Assembly: GCA_916048095.2 (NCBI GenBank)
Contig: OU696593.1
Coordinates: 2,910,001-2,974,000 of the forward strand
From: Sacculina carcini
Lineage: Eukaryota; Arthropoda; Thecostraca; Sacculinidae
Direction of reading: 5' to 3'
DNA length: 64,000 nt
Part shown: positions 11,501 through 24,757 of the stretch, one piece after another
Numbering within the stretch: position 1 is the first letter of the stretch
How the letters are laid out: every line of letters begins with the position of its first letter
Made by a program: the position numbers and the translations under genes
The notes under the pieces: generated by a model
What the model was told of the DNA's origin: nothing
Seen by the model: the letters and a program-made list of their open reading frames with translations, nothing else
Databases searched by the model: none

Positions 11501-11887
11501 ATCTTTTATGTTCTATTTTCGGATATGAATTATAACCTATCTTGTAGAACAGAAAATTCTCTACACAGTGGTATAATCTGTTTGGCTGTACCATTTCTGG
11601 TTTATGAGGAGTAGATGGCAGAGCATTGACCACAATTTTCGCATTTTTCAGGGTTCATTTTGTCTTTTCACCGCCATAACTTTTTTTGATTTCATTTTTG
11701 AAATTTAAAATTTAATCTAAAGTGTAGACAAGAAAATTTCCAACGTGATGGTATAAATTGTTAGCGGGTAGGCTGAGTGGTGGCCGAATAATAGCTGATA
11801 GAAAATGGACCAAGGAGGGTCGAACACACACACACACACACACACACAGACAGACAGACACACAGAGGATCTCTTTTATATATATAG
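8595..11887 (+). repeat. Core unit C2 (A lineage, 3,293 bp)
   Basis: A copy of C1 offset by 7,164 bp. It differs in the length of the TA tail; I saw no other change. hAT-like end at 9135; CA/CAGA tract at about 11824-11865. It is the source-type of C5. Confidence 0.93.
10055..11764 (+). repeat. Internal minisatellite of C2, 1,710-bp class
   Basis: Same unit pattern as C1, including the 63-bp extra step at 10436-10500. Confidence 0.9.
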
Positions 11888-11890
11888 ACT

Positions 11891-13062
11891 AGCATTAAAA
11901 CCCGCCCGTTGTGCGGAGGAATTCATAAAATGGAATTAATATTCATAATAATTCATATTCATAAGAATATTCCAAATTAAAAAAGAAAATGAAAACTCAT
12001 CAGTGTCTTACTCAATAGAAAAGTCCAAGTGTTAATATTTTTATTTTTGTTTTGACATAATATTTTCCCTCAACCCGTCTCATATATAAACCAACTCATT
12101 GTGCGGAATAATTCAGAACACAAACACGTAACAAACAATGAAAATCCTAGCATGTAAACCCGCCCGTCGTGCGAAACAGTTCATACTATTAAATTTGTAT
12201 TCAATTCATGAGAGAAAAGGAATATGAATTAAAAAAGAGTTGAGTAAACCCATACAAAAGTCTAAATTTCTATATTTTCATATTTATTTTCACAAAATAG
12301 TTTGCCTAAACCGCCTCATATTTATACATGCCCGTCGTGCTGAATAATTCAGAACTCAGACACGAAACAATGAAAAATGACTACACTTTTTCATCATAAT
12401 GTTTCCAAAATATTTTAATAACTTAATATCACCGTCTAGCATTGAAACCCGCCAGTTGTGCGGAGCAATTCATAAGATGAAATTCATATTTAATTCATAA
12501 ACATATTGCAAATTGAAAAAGAAAACATATATACTCATTAAAATCTTACTCAATTGAAAAGTCTAAATTCAATTATATTTTTTGACAACATATTTTCCTT
12601 CAGCCCGTCTCATATTTAAACCCGCCCGTCGTGCTGAACAATTTATAAAATAAAATGCATATTCAATCCATAAAATAAAATGCATATTCAATCCATAAAA
12701 TAAACTGAATACAAATTAAAAAGCAAAACATTTAACATTTTCCCTCGAACAGCCTCATATTTGAACCCGCCCGTCGTGCGGAACAATTAAGCCCCAACAC
12801 CAATGGTTCTTTATATATAAACCAACTAATGACAACTAACTAACTAATATTCAAATGGTTCTTTATTATATAATAATGGTTTTTTATTTAATGGTTCTAT
12901 ATGGTACAATAATTCAGTAGTTTACTTTGTTCCCAGTAGCATTTTACCCGCCCGTCGTGCGGAACAATTAAGCCCCTGAACTATACCATTGAACCCGCGC
13001 AATTATGTCACCTCATATTCAAGCATACACACACAGACAGACAGATAATTTCTTCTTTATGT
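11891..13062 (+). repeat. Module P, copy 2
   Basis: Equal to 4729-5900 in length and arrangement, including two copies of the 25-bp repeat. It begins directly after the C2 tail (TATAGACTAGCATT). Confidence 0.9.
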
Positions 13063-13374
13063 TTAAATATACCATTGAACCTGCGCAATTATGTCACCTC
13101 ATATTCAAGCATACATACACAGACAGACAGATAATTTCTTCTTTATGTATATATATGGCATTAATACCCGCCCGTTGTGCGGAGCAATTCATACAATCAA
13201 GCAAATCATGAACCATTTGAAAAAATGAACTAAAAACACTTTTTTTAAACCCACCCGTCGTGCGGAACAATTCATACAATAAAATTCATATCAAATCCAT
13301 AAAATATAATGAATACAAATTGAAAAGCAAAAAATGTAAGCTATAAATATCTTGACCAATAGAAAAGTCCAAAT
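13063..13374 (+). repeat. Module Q, copy 2
   Basis: Equal to 5901-6212, ending at the same internal fusion with an M fragment. Confidence 0.85.
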
Positions 13375-13998
13375 GCCCGCGTGACATTTTTATTTCATAA
13401 AAATGAGCCATAGCTTCGTTTGCGTTTGAAGCCCCTGGTCATTGAACCAGCGAACCATGAACCAGCGCAATTATGTCACCTCATATTCAAGCATACATAC
13501 ACAGACAGACAGATAATTTCTTCTTTATGTATATATATAGCATTAAAACCGCATTAAAACCCGCCCGTTGTGCGGAACAATTCATAAAAATATTGCAAAT
13601 TAAAAATAAATAAGGCAAACTCATGAAGACCTTAATTAATTAAAAAGTCTAAATTTCATTATTTTTAATTTTATTTTGACAAAATATTTTCACTCAGCCC
13701 GCCTCATATTTAAACCCGCCCGACGTGAGGAATAATTCAGAACTCGAACACCATCCGTTCTGGTTCTTGAAGTCAAATCCATTAGTTTTGTATATGAATT
13801 CATTCTATACGGTGAAATTGAACGTTTTATTGCTGCCCGCGGGACATTTTTATTTCATAAAAATGAGCCATCGCTTCGTTTGCGTTTCAAGCCCCTGATC
13901 ATTGAACCAGCGAACCATGAACCAGCGCAATTATGTCACCTCATATTCAAGCATACATACACAGACAGACAGATAATTTCTTCTTTATGTATATATAT
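13375..13998 (+). repeat. M fragment (13375-13538) plus M unit (13539-13998)
   Basis: The fragment repeats 6213-6375. The full unit is a third M subtype, beta-prime: AATTAATTAAAAAG where beta has AATCAATTAAAAAG, CGACGTGAGGAATAATTCAG, and GCGTTTCAAGCCCC rather than GTTTGAAGCCCC. It ends in the TA seam that starts C3. Confidence 0.87.
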
Positions 13999-14008
13999 AG
14001 CATTAAAA

Positions 14009-17000
14009 CCCGCCCGTTGTGCGGAGCAATTCATACAATAAAATTCATATCAAATCCATAAAATATAATGAATACAAATTGAAAACCAAAAAATGTAACC
14101 TATAAATATCTTAACCAATATAAAAGTCTGAATTTGAATATTTTTGTTCTTATTTTGACAAATATTATCCCTCAACCCGCCTGATATATAAATCTGCCCG
14201 TCGTGTGGTATAATTCAGAACACAAACACGAAACAAACAATGAAAGATGATGAAATCTTTTCATCAGAATGTTTCCAAACTATATTTATTACTTAACATC
14301 ATTCCCCAATATCATTTGCTTAAGTACTATTTCACTTTTACCGCTATAATATTTGTTGTTAAAATTTATATATTTTCCGCTATCATTAAAACCCAATATA
14401 ACCTGAGTCAAACCTACCCAACCCAACCCAACCATCCAATCTTGACCGCTCTCAGCCTAGTCTGAGGTGATTTAACTTATTAGTTTGTGATCACAAAATA
14501 TACTGATGCGATCATAATTTGTAATCAGAAGACTGAGATTATCTACCCCAGGGGTCCCAAACACGCGGCCCACCAATACTTTTCTCTCAACCCGCCAATA
14601 TAGTATCGGGACCAAACTGTAAGGTAGCTAAATTCACATTTGTTGCATAATGCGATATAATTTTACACCATTATCATATTATCTCATAATTCCCGGTTAA
14701 TGCTTCCACTAATGCATCATATTCATACAGTTGTTATTTTTTGGATTACATCGATAATGCAGCCCTTGATATTACAGCCGATATTATATTATGCAATCTA
14801 TATTCTGCTACGTATTATTCCTAATACATATATCATCAGATCGCAAAATATATTTAAAGGTTCACATCATTCTCCAAAATCATTTGCTTAAGAGCTATTC
14901 TACTTTTATCGCTAGAATATTTACTGCTAGCAAAATATCATATACCTCGCTATCATTTAAACCCACTCTTTATAGATACATTTAATTCGCCCGTCGTGCG
15001 GAACAGTTCATAAAATATAATTAATATTCAATTCATAAAAAAATTAGTGCAAATTGAAAAAGAAAAACAAACCCACAGGAAAGTTATAGCTAATCTAAAA
15101 GTCTAAATGTGAAATTTATGTTTCAATTTAGAAAACATGTTTTTCCACAACACTATCAAAACAATGCAACCTTCTGTCATCTCTATAATTCCAGGTTAAT
15201 GCTTCCGCTAAAACAGCATAAGTTGGCATTACATGATATTGCAACCCATATCCTTATGCAACTTATGCTTATGCAACTTGAAATTAAACCAATTAAATTA
15301 CACAGTTAAATTCAGTAGTTTACTTTGTTCCCAATAGCATTTTACCCGCCCGTCGTGCGGAACGTTATTGAGGACAATAAAGCCTTTATATTCAGTAGAG
15401 TGTAGCATTAATTAAACTGTACGCAATAAAACCACACCATCCATGCTTGGAGATAATATGATGCATTCTTAATTGTGATTGGGCTTCAGTGAAATTTAAT
15501 CGGTGTATATTCCTGTGTAATCGCAAGTGCGCATAATAGCTGTCAAATTGGCAATATGTCCTTTTGACTTTACACCGCCGTAACTTCCTTCAGATACCCT
15601 TTGGAAAATTACAAATTATACCGTATTGTAGAAGAAAAGATTTCTAGAACGATGGTATAAGTTATTTTTATGTGTAACAAATAGTTACTGAGAAATAGTA
15701 GAAAAATGAATTAATTTTAGTCGCCCGGTGTTCAAGTGTAATTTTGGATGTATTTGAGAATTTTGCCAATTTTACACGTTTTTTGTATCATTTGTGGGTA
15801 TAAATTATAGCTTATCTTGTAGAACACAAAATTCTCTACACAGTAGTATATTCCTGTGTAATCGCAAGTGCGTAAATTGTGATTGGACTTCAGTGAAATT
15901 TAATCAGTGTATATTCATGTGTAATCGCAAGTACGCATAATAGCTGTCAAATTGGCAACATAACATTTTGACTTTACACCGGCGTAACTTCCTTCAGATA
16001 CACTTTGGAAAATTAATAATTATACCGTACTGTAGGAAACAAAATTTCTAGCACGATGGTATAATTAATTTTAATGTATGACAAATAGTTCCTGAGAAAT
16101 GGGTATAAAAATGAATAAATTGTAGTCACCCGGTGTTCAAGTGTAATTTTGGATGTATTTGAGAATTTTGCCAATTTTACACGTTTTTTGTATCATTTGT
16201 GGGTATAAATTACACCTTTTCTTGTAGAACACAAAATTCTCTACACAGTAGTATATTCCTGTGTAATCGCAAGTGCGGATAATAGCTGTCAAATTGGCAA
16301 TATGTCCTTTTGACTTTACACCGCCGTCACTTCCTTCAGATACACTTTGGAAAATTAAGAATTATACCGCATTTAAAAAAATACAATTTCCAGCACGATG
16401 ATATAATTTATTTTAATGTGTGACAAATAGTTCCTGAGAAATAGGTAGAAAAATGAATTAATTTAGGCGCCCGGTGATCAAGTGTAATTTTGGATGTATT
16501 TGACAATTTTGCCAATTTTACACATTTTTTGTATCATTTGTGGGTATAAATTATAACTTTTCTTGTAGAACACAAACTTATCTACACAATAGTATAATTT
16601 TTATAGCTGTACCATTGCTGCTTTATGAGGAATAGATAGGGGAATATTTACCAAAACATTCACGGTTTCCAGTGCTAATTTTGCATTTTTGACTTTGTCA
16701 TTTTGACTTCACACCGCCGTAACTTTTTTTTAAAACACTTTGGAAAATTAAAAATTATACCGTGTTGTAGCAAACAAAATTCCCAGCATGATGGTATTAT
16801 TTATTTAGTTGTGTGATAATTAGTTTTTGATACATAGAGAAAAAAGTATAGAAAATCGGACGCGTGGAGTATAAATATAATTTTGAATATAGATTGAAAT
16901 TTTGTCATTTTTACATCTTTTATGTTCTATTTTTGGATATGAATTATAACCTATCTTGTAGAACAGAAAATTCTCTACACAGTGGTATAATCTGTTTGGC

Positions 17001-17295
17001 TGTACCATTTTTGGTTTATGAGAAGTAGATGGCAGAGCATTGACCACAATTTTCGCATTTTTCAGGGTTCATTTTGTCTTTTCACCGCTATAACTTTTTT
17101 TGATTTCATTTTTGAAATTTAAAATTTAATCTAAAGTGTAGACAAGAAAATTTCCAACGTGATGGTATAAATTGTTAGCGGGTAGGCTGAGTGGTGGCCG
17201 AATAATAGCTGATAGAAAATGGACCAAGGAGGGTCGAACACACACACACACACACAGACAGACAGACACACAGAGGATCTCTTTTATATATATAG
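14009..17295 (+). repeat. Core unit C3 (B lineage, 3,287 bp)
   Basis: The head box is the seam form CCCGCCCGTTGTGCGGAGC, reached directly from an M tail with no N module. B-lineage markers: AATATAAAAGTCTGAATTTG near 14115, CAGAATGTTTCC near 14266, TTTGTTGTT near 14351 and AACCATCCAATC near 14430. hAT-like end at 14549; CA/CAGA tract at about 17239-17272. Confidence 0.92.
15469..17178 (+). repeat. Internal minisatellite of C3, 1,710-bp class
   Basis: It has the 63-bp step, with variants TATATTCATGTG and AAGTACGCATAATAG, and a later unit with TTACACCTTTTCTTG. This 3' half is closer to C4, C9 and C12 than to C6 or C8. Confidence 0.88.
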
Positions 17296-17299
17296 ATAT

Positions 17300-17759
17300 A
17301 GCATTAAAACCGCATTAAAACCCGCCCGTTGTGCGGAACAATTCATAAAAATATTGCAAATTAAAAATAAATAAGGCAAACTCATGAAGACCTTAATTAA
17401 TTAAAAAGTCTAAATTTCATTATTTTTAATTTTATTTTGACAAAATATTTTCACTCAGCCCGCCTCATATTTAAACCCGCCCGACGTGAGGAATAATTCA
17501 GAACTCGAACACCATCCGTTCTGGTTCTTGAAGTCAAATCCATTAGTTTTGTATATTAATTCATTCTATACGGTGAAATTGAACGTTTTATTGCTGCCCG
17601 CGGGACATTTTTATTTCATAAAAATGAGCCATCGCTTCGTTTGCGTTTCAAGCCCCTGATCATTGAACCAGCGAACCATGAACCAGCGCAATTATGTCAC
17701 CTCATATTCAAGCATACATACACAGACAGACAGATAATTTCTTCTTTATGTATATATAT
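17300..17759 (+). repeat. Module M, beta-prime subtype
   Basis: A single unit between C3 and C4, identical to 13539-13998 except T for G at 17557. It is part of the 3,761-bp duplication. Confidence 0.9.
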
Positions 17760-17769
17760 AGCATTAAAA

Positions 17770-20700
17770 CCCGCCCGTTGTGCGGAGCAATTCATACAAT
17801 AAAATTCATATCAAATCCATAAAATATAATGAATACAAATTGAAAACCAAAAAATGTAACCTATAAATATCTTAACCAATATAAAAGTCTGAATTTGAAT
17901 ATTTTTGTTCTTATTTTGACAAATATTATCCCTCAACCCGCCTGATATATAAATCTGCCCGTCGTGTGGTATAATTCAGAACACAAACACGAAACAAACA
18001 ATGAAAGATGATGAAATTTTTTCATCAGAATGTTTCCAAACTATATTTATTACTTAACATCATTCCCCAATATCATTTGCTTAAGTACTATTTCACTTTT
18101 ACCGCTATAATATTTGTTGTTAAAATTTATATATTTTCCGCTATCATTAAAACCCAATATAACCTGAGTCAAACCTACCCAACCCAACCCAACCATCCAA
18201 TCTTGACCGCTCTCAGCCTAGTCTGAGGTGATTTAACTTATTAGTTTGTGATCACAAAATATACTGATGCGATCATAATTTGTAATCAGAAGACTGAGAT
18301 TATCTACCCCAGGGGTCCCAAACACGCGGCCCACCAATACTTTTCTCTCAACCCGCCAATATAGTATCGGGACCAAACTGTAAGGTAGCTAAATTCACAT
18401 TTGTTGCATAATGCGATATAATTTTACACCATTATCATATTATCTCATAATTCCCGGTTAATGCTTCCACTAATGCATCATATTCATACAGTTGTTATTT
18501 TTTGGATTACATCGATAATGCAGCCCTTGATATTACAGCCGATATTATATTATGCAATCTATATTCTGCTACGTATTATTCCTAATACATATATCATCAG
18601 ATCGCAAAATATATTTAAAGGTTCACATCATTCTCCAAAATCATTTGCTTAAGAGCTATTCTACTTTTATCGCTAGAATATTTACTGCTAGCAAAATATC
18701 ATATACCTCGCTATCATTTAAACCCACTCTTTATAGATACATTTAATTCGCCCGTCGTGCGGAACAGTTCATAAAATATAATTAATATTCAATTCATAAA
18801 AAAATTAGTGCAAATTGAAAAAGAAAAACAAACCCACAGGAAAGTTATAGCTAATCTAAAAGTCTAAATGTGAAATTTATGTTTCAATTTAGAAAACATG
18901 TTTTTCCACAACACTATCAAAACAATGCAACCTTCTGTCATCTCTATAATTCCAGGTTAATGCTTCCGCTAAAACAGCATAAGTTGGCATTACATGATAT
19001 TGCAACCCATATCCTTATGCAACTTATGCTTATGCAACTTGAAATTAAACCAATTAAATTACACAGTTAAATTCAGTAGTTTACTTTGTTCCCAATAGCA
19101 TTTTACCCGCCCGTCGTGCGGAACGTTATTGAGGACAATAAAGCCTTTATATTCAGTAGAGTGTAGCATTAATTAAACTGTACGCAATAAAACCACACCA
19201 TCCATGCTTGGAGATAATATGATGCATTCTTAATTGTGATTGGGCTTCAGTGAAATTTAATCGGTGTATATTCCTGTGTAATCGCAAGTGCGCATAATAG
19301 CTGTCAAATTGGCAATATGTCCTTTTGACTTTACACCGCCGTAACTTCCTTCAGATACCCTTTGGAAAATTACAAATTATACCGTATTGTAGAAGAAAAG
19401 ATTTCTAGAACGATGGTATAAGTTATTTTTATGTGTAACAAATAGTTACTGAGAAATAGTAGAAAAATGAATTAATTTTAGTCGCCCGGTGTTCAAGTGT
19501 AATTTTGGATGTATTTGAGAATTTTGCCAATTTTACACGTTTTTTGTATCATTTGTGGGTATAAATTATAGCTTATCTTGTAGAACACAAAATTCTCTAC
19601 ACAGTAGTATATTCCTGTGTAATCGCAAGTGCGTAAATTGTGATTGGACTTCAGTGAAATTTAATCAGTGTATATTCATGTGTAATCGCAAGTACGCATA
19701 ATAGCTGTCAAATTGGGAACATAACATTTTGACTTTACACCGGCGTAACTTCCTTCAGATACACTTTGGAAAATTAATAATTATACCGTACTGTAGGAAA
19801 CAAAATTTCTAGCACGATGGTATAATTAATTTTAATGTATGACAAATAGTTCCTGAGAAATGGGTATAAAAATGAATAAATTGTAGTCACCCGGTGTTCA
19901 AGTGTAATTTTGGATGTATTTGAGAATTTTGCCAATTTTACACGTTTTTTGTATCATTTGTGGGTATAAATTACACCTTTTCTTGTAGAACACAAAATTC
20001 TCTACACAGTAGTATATTCCTGTGTAATCGCAAGTGCGGATAATAGCTGTCAAATTGGCAATATGTCCTTTTGACTTTACACCGCCGTCACTTCCTTCAG
20101 ATACACTTTGGAAAATTAAGAATTATACCGCATTTAAAAAAATACAATTTCCAGCACGATGATATAATTTATTTTAATGTGTGACAAATAGTTCCTGAGA
20201 AATAGGTAGAAAAATGAATTAATTTAGGCGCCCGGTGATCAAGTGTAATTTTGGATGTATTTGACAATTTTGCCAATTTTACACATTTTTTGTATCATTT
20301 GTGGGTATAAATTATAACTTTTCTTGTAGAACACAAACTTATCTACACAATAGTATAATTTTTATAGCTGTACCATTGCTGGTTTATGAGGAATAGATAG
20401 GGGAATATTTACCAAAACATTCACGGTTTCCAGTGCTAATTTTGCATTTTTGACTTTGTCATTTTGACTTCACACCGCCGTAACTTTTTTTTAAAACACT
20501 TTGGAAAATTAAAAATTATACCGTGTTGTAGCAAACAAAATTCCCAGCATGATGGTATTATTTATTTAGTTGTGTGATAATTAGTTTTTGATACATAGAG
20601 AAAAAAGTATAGAAAATCGGACGCGTGGAGTATAAATATAATTTTGAATATAGATTGAAATTTTGTCATTTTTACATCTTTTATGTTCTATTTTTGGATA

Positions 20701-21056
20701 TGAATTATAACCTATCTTGTAGAACAGAAAATTCTCTACACAGTGGTATAATCTGTTTGGCTGTACCATTTTTGGTTTATGAGAAGTAGATGGCAGAGCA
20801 TTGACCACAATTTTCGCATTTTTCAGGGTTCATTTTGTCTTTTCACCGCTATAACTTTTTTTGATTTCATTTTTGAAATTTAAAATTTAATCTAAAGTGT
20901 AGACAAGAAAATTTCCAACGTGATGGTATAAATTGTTAGCGGGTAGGCTGAGTGGTGGCCGAATAATAGCTGATAGAAAATGGACCAAGGAGGGTCGAAC
21001 ACACACACACACACACAGACAGACAGACACACAGAGGATCTCTTTTATATATATAG
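17770..21056 (+). repeat. Core unit C4 (B lineage, 3,287 bp)
   Basis: A near-identical twin of C3, with substitutions near 18018, 19718 and 20382. hAT-like end at 18310; CA/CAGA tract at about 21000-21034. Confidence 0.92.
19230..20939 (+). repeat. Internal minisatellite of C4, 1,710-bp class
   Basis: Same unit order as C3, with TTGGGAACATAAC where C3 has TTGGCAACATAAC. Confidence 0.88.
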
Positions 21057-21064
21057 ATATATAT

Positions 21065-21464
21065 AGCATTAAAACCCGCCCGTTGTGCGGAGCAATTCAT
21101 AACATGAAATTCATATTCAATTCATAAAAAATATGGAAAAATAAAAATGAAATAGGGTACACTCATAAAAATATTAATCAATTGAAAATTATAAGTTTAA
21201 TTATTTTTATTTCGACACAATATTTCCCCTCAGTCCGCCTGAGTCATTTTTAAACCCGCCCGTCGTGCTGAATAATTCAGAACTCGAACACGATCCGTTC
21301 TGCATCTTGAAGTCAAATCCATTGGTTTTGTGTATGGATTAATTCTACAGGGTAAATTGAACGTTCTATTGTCTATAGTTGCTGCCCGCGGAACATTTTT
21401 ATTTAAAAAAACACCTTTTTTTAAATGAACCATTTGAAAAAATGATCTAAAACACTTTTTTAAA
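21065..21464 (+). repeat. Module N, leading into core C5
   Basis: Same as 8195-8594. Here N directly follows a core tail (C4) rather than an M unit, showing that N can be appended to any tail. Confidence 0.88.
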
Positions 21465-24400
21465 CCCACCCGTCGTGCGGAACAATTCATACAATAAAAT
21501 TCATATCAAATCCATAAAATATAATGAATACAAATTGAAAAGCAAAAAATGTAACCTATAAATATCTTAACCAATAGAAAAGTCTAAATGTGAATATTTT
21601 TGTTCTTATTTTGACAAATATTATCCCTCAACCCGCCTGATATATAAATCTGCCCGTCGTGTGGTATAATTCAGAACACAAACACGAAACAAACAATGAA
21701 AGATGATGAAATCTTTTCATCAGACTGTTTCCAAACTATATTTATTACTTAACATCATTCCCCAATATCATTTGCTTAAGTACTATTTCACTTTTACCGC
21801 TATAATATTTATTGTTAAAATTTATATATTTTCCGCTATCATTAAAACCCAATATAACCTGAGTCAAACCTACCCAACCCAACCCAACCATTCAATCTTG
21901 ACCGCTCTCAGCCTAGTCTGAGGTGATTTAACTTATTAGTTTGTGATCACAAAATATACTGATGCGATCATAATTTGTAATCAGAAGACTGAGATTATCT
22001 ACCCCAGGGGTCCCAAACACGCGGCCCACCAATACTTTTCTCTCAACCCGCCAATATAGTATCGGGACCAAACTGTAAGGTAGCTAAATTCACATTTGTT
22101 GCATAATGCGATATAATTTTACACCATTATCATATTATCTCATAATTCCCGGTTAATGCTTCCACTAATGCATCATATTCATACAGTTGTTATTTTTTGG
22201 ATTACATCGATAATGCAGCCCTTGATATTACAGCCGATATTATATTATGCAATCTATATTCTGCTACGTATTATTCCTAATACATATATCATCAGATCAC
22301 AAAATATATTTAAAGGTTCACATCATTCTCCAAAATCATTTGCTTAAGAGCTATTCTACTTTTATCGCTAGAATATTTACTGCTAGCAAAATATCATATA
22401 CCTCGCTATCATTTAAACCCACTCTTTATAGATACATTTAATTCGCCCGTCGTGCGGAACAGTTCATAAAATATAATTAATATTCAATTCATAAAAAATT
22501 AGTGCAAATTGAAAAAGAAAAACAAACCCACAGGAAAGTTATAGCTAATCTAAAAGTCTAAATGTGAAATTTATGTTTCAATTTAGAAAACATGTTTTTC
22601 CACAACACTATCAAAACAATGCAACCTTCTGTCATCTCTATAATTCCAGGTTAATGCTTTCGCTAAAACAGCATAAGTTGGCATTACATGATATTGCAAC
22701 CCATATCCTTATGCAACTTATGCTTATGCAACTTGAAATTAAACCAATTAAATTACACAGTTAAATTCAGTAGTTTACTTTGTTCCCAATAGCATTTTAC
22801 CCGCCCGTCGTGCGGAACGTTATTGAGGACAATAAAGCCTTTATATTCAGTAGAGTGTAGCATTAATTAAACTGTACGCAATAAAACCACACCATCCATG
22901 CTTGGAGATAATATGATGCATTCTTAATTGTGATTGGGCTTCAGTGAAATTTAATCGGTGTATATTCCTGTGTAATCGCAAGTGCGCATAATAGCTGTCA
23001 AATTGGCAATATGTCCTTTTGACTTTACACCGCCGTAACTTCCTTCAGATACCCTTTGGAAAATTACAAATTATACCGTATTGTAGAAGAAAAGATTTCT
23101 AGAACGATGGTATAATTTATTTTTATGTGTAACAAATAGTTACTGAGAAATAGTAGAAAAATGAATTAATTTTAGTCGCCCGGTGTTCAAGTGTAATTTT
23201 GGATGTATTTGAGAATTTTGCCAATTTTACACGTTTTTTGTATCATTTGTGGGTATAAATTATAGCTTATCTTGTAGAACACAAAATTCTCTACACAGTA
23301 GTATATTCCTGTGTAATCGCAAGTGCGTAAATTGTGATTGGACTTCAGTGAAATTAAATCAGTGTATATTCCTGTGTAATCGCAAGTGCGCATAATAGCT
23401 GTCAAATTGGCAACATGACATTTTGACTTTACACCGGCGTAACTTCCTTCAGATACCCTTTGGAAAATTAATAATCATACCGTACTGTAGGAAACAAAAT
23501 TTCTAGCACGATGGTATAATTAATTTTAATGTATGACAAATAGTTACTGATTAATGGGTATAAAAATGAATAAATTGTAGTCACCCGGTGTTCAAGTGTA
23601 ATTTTGGATGTATTTGAGAATTTCGCCAATTTTACACGTTTTTTGTATCATTTGTGGGTATAAATTATAGCTTATCTTGTAGAACACAAAATTATCTACA
23701 CAGTAGTATATTCCTGTGTAATCGCAAGTGCGCATAATAGCTGTCAAATTGGCAATATGTCCTTTTGACTTTACACCGCCGTCACTTCCTTCAGATACAT
23801 TTTGGAAAATTAAGAATTATACCGCATTTTAAAAAATACAATTTCCAGCACGATGATATAATTTATTTTAATGTGTGACAAATAGTTCCTGAGAAATAGG
23901 TAGAAAAATGAATTAATTTAGGCGCCCGGTGATCAAGTGTAATTTTGGATGAATTTGACAATTTTGCCAATTTTACACATTTTTTGTATCATTTGTGGGT
24001 ATAAATTATAACTTTTCTTGTAGAACACAAAATTATCTACACAATAGCATAATTTTTATAGCTGTACCATTGCTGGTTTATGAGGAATAGATAGGGGAAT
24101 ATTTACCAAAACATTCACGGTTTCCAGTGCTAATTTTGCATTTTTGACTTTGTCGTTTTGACTTCACACCGCCGTAACTTTTTTTTAATACACTTTGGAA
24201 AATTAAAAATTATACCGTGTTGTAGCAAACAAAATTCCCAGCATGATGGTATTATTTATTTAGTTGTGTGATAATTAGTTTTTGATACATAGAGAAAAAA
24301 GTATAGAAAATCGGACGCGTGGAGTATAAATATAATTTTGAATATAGATTGAAATTTTGTCATGTTTACATCTTTTATGTTCTATTTTCGGATATGAATT

Positions 24401-24754
24401 ATAACCTATCTTGTAGAACAGAAAATTCTCTACACAGTGGTATAATCTGTTTGGCTGTACCATTTCTGGTTTATGAGGAGTAGATGGCAGAGCATTGACC
24501 ACAATTTTCGCATTTTTCAGGGTTCATTTTGTCTTTTCACCGCCATAACTTTTTTTGATTTCATTTTTGAAATTTAAAATTTAATCTAAAGTGTAGACAA
24601 GAAAATTTCCAACGTGATGGTATAAATTGTTAGCGGGTAGGCTGAGTGGTGGCCGAATAATAGCTGATAGAAAATGGACCAAGGAGGGTCGAACACACAC
24701 ACACACACACACACAGACAGACAGACACACAGAGGATCTCTTTTATATATATAG
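21465..24754 (+). repeat. Core unit C5 (A lineage, 3,290 bp)
   Basis: A copy of C2 with few changes: G to A near 22298 (CAGATCACAAAAT), one A fewer near 22490, A to G near 24154 and C to T near 24186. hAT-like end at 22005; CA/CAGA tract at about 24693-24732. Confidence 0.92.
22924..24633 (+). repeat. Internal minisatellite of C5, 1,710-bp class
   Basis: Same arrangement as C1 and C2, with the 63-bp step retained. Confidence 0.9.
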
Positions 24755-24757
24755 ACT

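Larger units (their letters stand above)
1..13525. repeat. Higher-order tandem duplication, period 7,164 bp
   Basis: Bases 1-6366 recur from 7165 in the same orientation and order (M-fragment, M, M, N, C1, P, Q, M-fragment). The only difference I found is a 2-bp change in the TA tail at about 4720 versus 11885, after which the offset is 7,162. The match ends near 13525, where the left copy continues TATACTAGCATT and the right copy goes to a TATATAGCATT seam and a different M subtype. The left boundary lies outside the window. Near identity over more than 6 kb points to a recent unequal exchange, or possibly an assembly duplication. Confidence 0.9.
13530..21051. repeat. Higher-order tandem duplication, period 3,761 bp
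   Basis: The block M + core C3 (13530-17290) is followed immediately by M + core C4 (17291-21051). I noted four substitutions: 13796/17557 (G/T), about 14257/18018 (C/T), about 15957/19718 (C/G) and about 16621/20382 (C/G). This is a one-step duplication of one module plus one core. Confidence 0.9.
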
